NCBI GenBank assembly: GCA_003427395.1
Contig: BFEA01000402.1
Coordinates: 1,135,425-1,169,810, forward strand
Origin: Chara braunii
Taxonomy: Eukaryota; Streptophyta; Charophyceae; Charales; Characeae
Length of the DNA stretch: 34,386 nt
Direction of reading: 5' to 3'
Numbering within the stretch: the first letter of the stretch is position 1; every line of letters starts with the position of its first letter. Shown one piece after another: positions 31,024 through 34,386 of this stretch. The notes beneath the pieces were generated by a model, which did not search any database, was not told the DNA's origin, and worked only from the letters and a program-made list of their open reading frames with translations. A program made the position numbers and the translations under genes.

Positions 31024-31069
31024 CCCAAAACCTAATTTAAGTTTTGACCTGTTACTTAGGAGTTGAAAG

Positions 31070-31320
31070 CGGGGGTCACCATTAACGACTTGTGCACACA
31101 TTAAGTACCTTGTGCGTTGGAAGGGTTATCCTTATGAGGAGGTTATTTGAGAGCCCCTCGAGCACTTAGAGCACGCCAAGATGTTGGTGCATGCATATAA
31201 TCATGTTTGTTATGCCGAGACTTCTGCTCCTACTCAGTCAATTGATCATCTTCCTCTTCCTCCGACTGAGGAGATTATTGAGGACGAACCGGCTCCCTCT
31301 TAGGCCGTTTTTCAGCAGTA
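31070..31320 (+). pseudogene. Chromovirus pol remnant: chromodomain and C-terminus
   Basis: The frame at 31103-31207 gives KYLVRWKGYPYEEV, a stop in place of the usual tryptophan or nearby residue, then EPLEHLEHAKMLVHAY. This is the chromodomain pattern YLVRWKGY-P-E-TWEP-ENL, which guides integration to particular chromatin in chromoviruses. An acidic/proline-rich tail (LPLPPTEEIIEDEPAPS) ends with a stop near 31303. It completes the order RT, RNase H, integrase, chromodomain of the dispersed pseudogene on the same strand. Confidence 0.85.
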
Positions 31321-31489
31321 GACAAAAACCTCCGCGTATCCATAGCGCACTCGCCGACGCCTTCGACGTCTCGACAACTGACAGTCTCATCACCTATATA
31401 TCTTCTCACTGACTCATACCTTTATGTACTCCATCATCAAATTATTGAGGATGTAAGTGTTTTGCGACTCTGCTTCGACATTGAATCTC

Positions 31490-31572
31490 CTACTTCATCG
31501 ACGTCATCGACTACTTCGATGACTTCAACCACCTTATCGACTTCGACTACTTCATCGGCTTCAGCTACTCTG
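31490..31572. repeat. Degenerate minisatellite of TCGACTACTTCA type
   Basis: Words of the form tcgacnacttc recur about every 9-18 bases (tcatcgacgtcatcgact, acttcgatgacttc, cttcgactacttcatcg). Plus-strand frames are Ser/Thr-rich and minus-strand frames are Val/Glu/Asp-rich, as expected from the repeat. Confidence 0.7.
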
Positions 31573-31764
31573 GACGTCACGCCACAACCCCACCTTGTGC
31601 ATTTTCTTGTATATGCCGCATGATGATTCTCACTTATCAAATTCTTCCTCGGTTGGACTCTCTCTTGGTGTCGCATAGGCATTGAGGCTGCAACGTTACC
31701 TTGGCTTTCCTGGTCCTTGATCTAACTCCCTCCCTAGCCAGTGAGTTGTGTGCATGTTTCCCTC

Positions 31765-32000
31765 TCTGGACTGGACAAGATTTGCCTGGTACCGAAAGTG
31801 GTATCGGGCATGATTGGACCGAACTGAATGAGCACATGGCTTGTGGCTGCCTTGGCCTAGAGCTAGGGTTATTTGGCTATTTTGCCTGTTCGGGCTGTTG
31901 GACCGGGCCATGGCCGGATCCCTGAGGCCACGTGCTCATTCAGTTTAGTTCAATCCTGCCTGATACCACTATCGGTACCAGGCCAATCCTATCCATTCTA
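31765..32000. repeat. Foldback hairpin, arms about 75 bp
   Basis: The left arm (31765-31840) and the reverse complement of the right arm (31927-32000) share cctggtaccga-agtggtatc and actgaatgagcac-tggc with few mismatches, and weaker pairing outside. The loop is 86 bp. A MITE or a miRNA-precursor-like transcript would both fold this way; no target duplication is evident. Confidence 0.7.
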
Positions 32001-32770
32001 GTCCTTCTGCTGGGGGTATACCCCAACTGCAGTTTGTATTGTCATTCATTCTTCATTTGCACAATTTGGAGTACGTGCGTGTTGGGTCTGCGTCGGAGCT
32101 ACGCTGTCTCTTCCAACTCCATCTCCATCTCCTTTGTCCTCATCCCCTTCGTCTTGATCCTAATGGACCGCCATCCCGGTGTGTCTGCCATGCCAGCACA
32201 CTTGGTTGGCTTAGAAAAGGATGGACTAGTTTGTCCGAATTCGTCACATTCTTATTTTTTGGCACAATGTAGCTTTTCCCTTAGCTGCCTTCTCTATTCC
32301 ATCTTCCCAGCCTCGCAAACCCTTTCTCATCATACTCTTGTCTGCATTCCAGCAATGTCTTTGTGTCCGAGCTGTATACTGCCTTGAACGATTTGTTACC
32401 CCATAACATGTCCTCCGTACCTTTTGCTGTAGGCTCAGGGACAAAGAACCAGTATTTCTGCAAGATTCTTGTCCAGAGGTGAGCATACCATTCCCATTCA
32501 CCAGCTGTTTCACATTCCTCAGTCCGTGATCCTTGACCGTCGTCGGTTATCCTCTCACACACTGCTCCACTTCTTCTCTCCCCACCATTGCGTTCACTCT
32601 GGATTTCTTTAGATCCATCTGAATTTCAGGCAAATAGGGCCGTCCTCAAGTTTCTTCCTTCCCTTTGTAGTACGTTTTTCACGTTCTTCAGGGTTCGAGC
32701 AATATCTTTCTCCTCGCGAATCCTGCAGCTCACATGCCAACCCATCCCCCATCTAAGGCTACTACTGGCA
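32001..32770. other. Unassigned DNA with a minus-strand open frame
   Basis: The minus frame at 32281-32562 (93 codons) has a protein-like composition (contains WTRILQKYWFFVPEPTAKG) but no domain I recognise. It could be a decayed exon or transposon fragment. A second overlapping minus frame (32244-32513) is a shadow. Confidence 0.3.
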
Positions 32771-33031
32771 ACCCGGGGCCATGTCCCACGAGCGGGGGCT
32801 TAGCTTATGTTTCGTGTATTTTTCAACGTGGTCACACCATGGCCGTGGAATTTTCAGATCGGATGGCAGGGAGGCCTGCCATGTCCCACTTGTGGGGTTT
32901 AGTTTATGTTTCGTGTATTTTTCAACGTCCTCACACCATGGCCGCAGAATTTTCAGATCGGACGGCAGGGAGCCCTGCATACTTGAAACCAGAACTAAAC
33001 CTCGACAAGTGGGGCATGGCCCCGGGCCCCC
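32771..33031. repeat. 100-bp tandem duplication bounded by inverted repeats
   Basis: Units at 32780-32879 and 32880-32979 are about 90 percent alike over exactly 100 bp each (catgtcccac at both starts, ggcaggga toward both ends). The start of the unit reappears inverted at about 32993-33031, so the left CCCGGGGCCATGTCCCAC matches the right end CCCGGGGCCATGCCCCAC in reverse complement. This looks like a small terminal-inverted-repeat element with an internal duplication. Confidence 0.7.
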
Positions 33032-33200
33032 TCTCATACCCACCAGTTCAGTTTTTCGCTGACACAAAAAAGGGTGCTATTTGTTTCAGCGAGACTTAAC
33101 TTAGTCTAAACCTGGCTGCCTTTGCGGTCAACTACATCCGGTTTGATAGCTTATGATATGATCATAATCCCTCCCTGTCACAACCAAAAGCACGTTTGGA

Positions 33201-33327
33201 CCCGGCCCATGTGGCTGAGTGGTGACCCCATGAGCTATTGATGTACCCACCTAAGTTCGAATCATGCTGGACTCAGATAGTAAACTTATAGTCCTGAATT
33301 ACCTGTGGGCCTGTGGGCAGCCAGTTG
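33201..33327 (+). mobile_element. tRNA-derived SINE with 15-bp target duplications
   Basis: AAAAGCACGTTTGGA occurs at 33186-33200 and 33328-33342, a perfect 15-bp duplication around 127 bp. The body has an RNA polymerase III A box, TGGCTGAGTGG (33212-33222, exact to TGGCNNAGTGG), and a B box-like AAGTTCGAATC (33253-33263), 41 bp apart. That is the internal promoter layout of tRNA genes and tRNA-derived SINEs. Duplications starting with AAAA fit LINE-type target cleavage. There is no separate A or T tail; the leading As of the right duplication may include it. The tRNA-like part does not fold as a functional tRNA by eye. Confidence 0.8.
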
Positions 33328-33342
33328 AAAAGCACGTTTGGA

Positions 33343-34386
33343 GGGGGACGGTGGCAGGCCAAAGAAAAAACGGCAACAGAAATTGATACCCTACTAAGTA
33401 GCCGCACGGTGACACGCACAGATCCAGAAATTGTCGAATAAGGTGAAAACACTAAAAAGAGAATGTTGAATAGGCTAAGGACACTAGAAATAAAAATTCA
33501 AATAGGAAAAAAAAAAGCCCAACGGGGCTTTGCGCATGTCGGCTTGGCGCATATCTGGCGACAGAACAAGACATACTCGCACTAGAGTTTTTCGAGTGAG
33601 CTCTAGACGTGATCGGGGTCAGATGCATCAGCTCCCGTCGTACTTGCAGCCAGATACATTTCCTAAAAGGCCAAGTGTGAGTATGCCCACCATCAAATCC
33701 TACAAACAATAGAACGGTTCTTCTCCTCCGAAAAAAGAAAAGAAACTAACAAAACAAAAAAGCAAAAAAAAACAAAAAACAAAAGAAAAAGCAAAAAGAG
33801 TCCTAAAGCGAAAAAAAAACTAAAGTCCTCAAACAGCCTTTTACCGTGGATTGGCGAGATCGACGGCCAGGATGACGAAGAAAGTGGGAAGCTCAGCTGT
33901 CGTGCAGTGAAGAAAAGAAAAAGGAAAAAAACAAAAAGGAAAAGGAAAAGGAAAGGAAAAAGGAAAGGAAAAAGGAAAAGAAAAGAAAAAATAAACAATC
34001 TTAGTACACCTAAGCTTTACGCGGGGAGGAATGGTCTCATTGCACAGGACTCGCTGAATGTGAAAATGAAAATGCCGGCTGAATTCAGTAAAAGAAACTG
34101 GCTAGATACGTTTACCATTTTGGCATTTGGCGGGGTCGGTGGAACGAAGGCCAAAAAGTAACAGCCAACTGGCTGAGGCGCCATATTGTGTCGTTTACGG
34201 GCAAGTCGGCGATATTCGATCCCTTGTGCCGGTGCTATTCGAATGTCCCTCGTCTCCTCTTCTCCTCTCCTCCTCCTTCACTTTCTGTCCTCCCGGCCCC
34301 TGCCCCCTGCCCCCTGCCCCCCCCCCCCCCCCCCCCCCCGCACCCCCCCCCTCCAACCGCCAGTTGCACACAATGGGAACGAGACT
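33343..34386. other. Unassigned DNA with purine tract and poly-C tract
   Basis: It holds a short hairpin aaagcccaacggggcttt (about 33516-33533), A-rich runs at 33734-33822, a purine tract of gaaaag/aaggaaa words (33909-33990), and a C-rich tract with about 23 consecutive Cs after two cccctg words (34302-34350). A plus frame near 33991-34161 continues out of the purine tract but is not recognisable. Confidence 0.5.

Noticed and set aside
1-34386. CRISPR array, bacterial operons, rRNA or functional tRNA genes
   Set aside because: No regularly spaced identical repeats with unique spacers, no bacterial gene organisation and no full tRNA or rRNA sequence. The only tRNA-like sequence is the SINE.

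Overview
This is eukaryotic, non-genic DNA, most likely from a land plant with a repeat-rich genome. The evidence is a very large LTR element primed by tRNA-Asp, a decayed chromodomain-type Ty3/gypsy polyprotein, hAT-like and palindromic MITE insertions, a tRNA-derived SINE and long simple repeats. I see no intact host gene, rRNA, tRNA or CRISPR array. The species cannot be named from the sequence.

Left half (1-16178): one large LTR retrotransposon. About 3.35 kb at the window start is repeated directly at 12833-16178 (constant offset of 12832 over at least the first kilobase), with about a dozen mismatches in the first 360 bp. A 19-nt primer binding site complementary to the 3' end of tRNA-Asp follows the first copy at 3371. 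The roughly 9.4 kb between the repeats shows no recognisable gag, protease, RT, RNase H or integrase. This is the organisation of a LARD, a non-autonomous element that depends on enzymes supplied in trans. A palindromic MITE (6957-7410) is inserted in it.

Middle and right (16179-31320): AT-rich and simple-repeat DNA leads into a plus-strand chromovirus pol pseudogene (from about 18800), cut into collinear pieces by younger insertions. These are a 989-bp hAT-like element with a perfect 8-bp target duplication and CCGG-rich ends (20110-21098), a 521-bp MITE with TA duplication (21862-22382), a second hAT-like element with an 8-bp duplication (23243-24516, holding the assembly gap), and a 6.4-kb mixed block carrying a minus-strand gag zinc-knuckle fragment, a large inverted repeat, minisatellites, a third MITE and a small hAT-like element. 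The pol chromodomain resumes at 31103. The nesting gives a relative order of events.

Right end (31320-34386): a foldback hairpin, a 100-bp tandem duplication bounded by inverted repeats, a 127-bp tRNA-derived SINE with 15-bp duplications, a purine tract and a poly-C tract.

Assembly quality matters. A Tn5/Nextera mosaic end is embedded at 10417-10435, a complete mate-pair junction (two mosaic ends head to head) lies at 23550-23587 followed by sequence matching 7552-7581, and there is a 394-base N gap, a 149-base A tract with one N, and a cluster of isolated Ns at 12303-12698. Several joins here may not reflect the genome.
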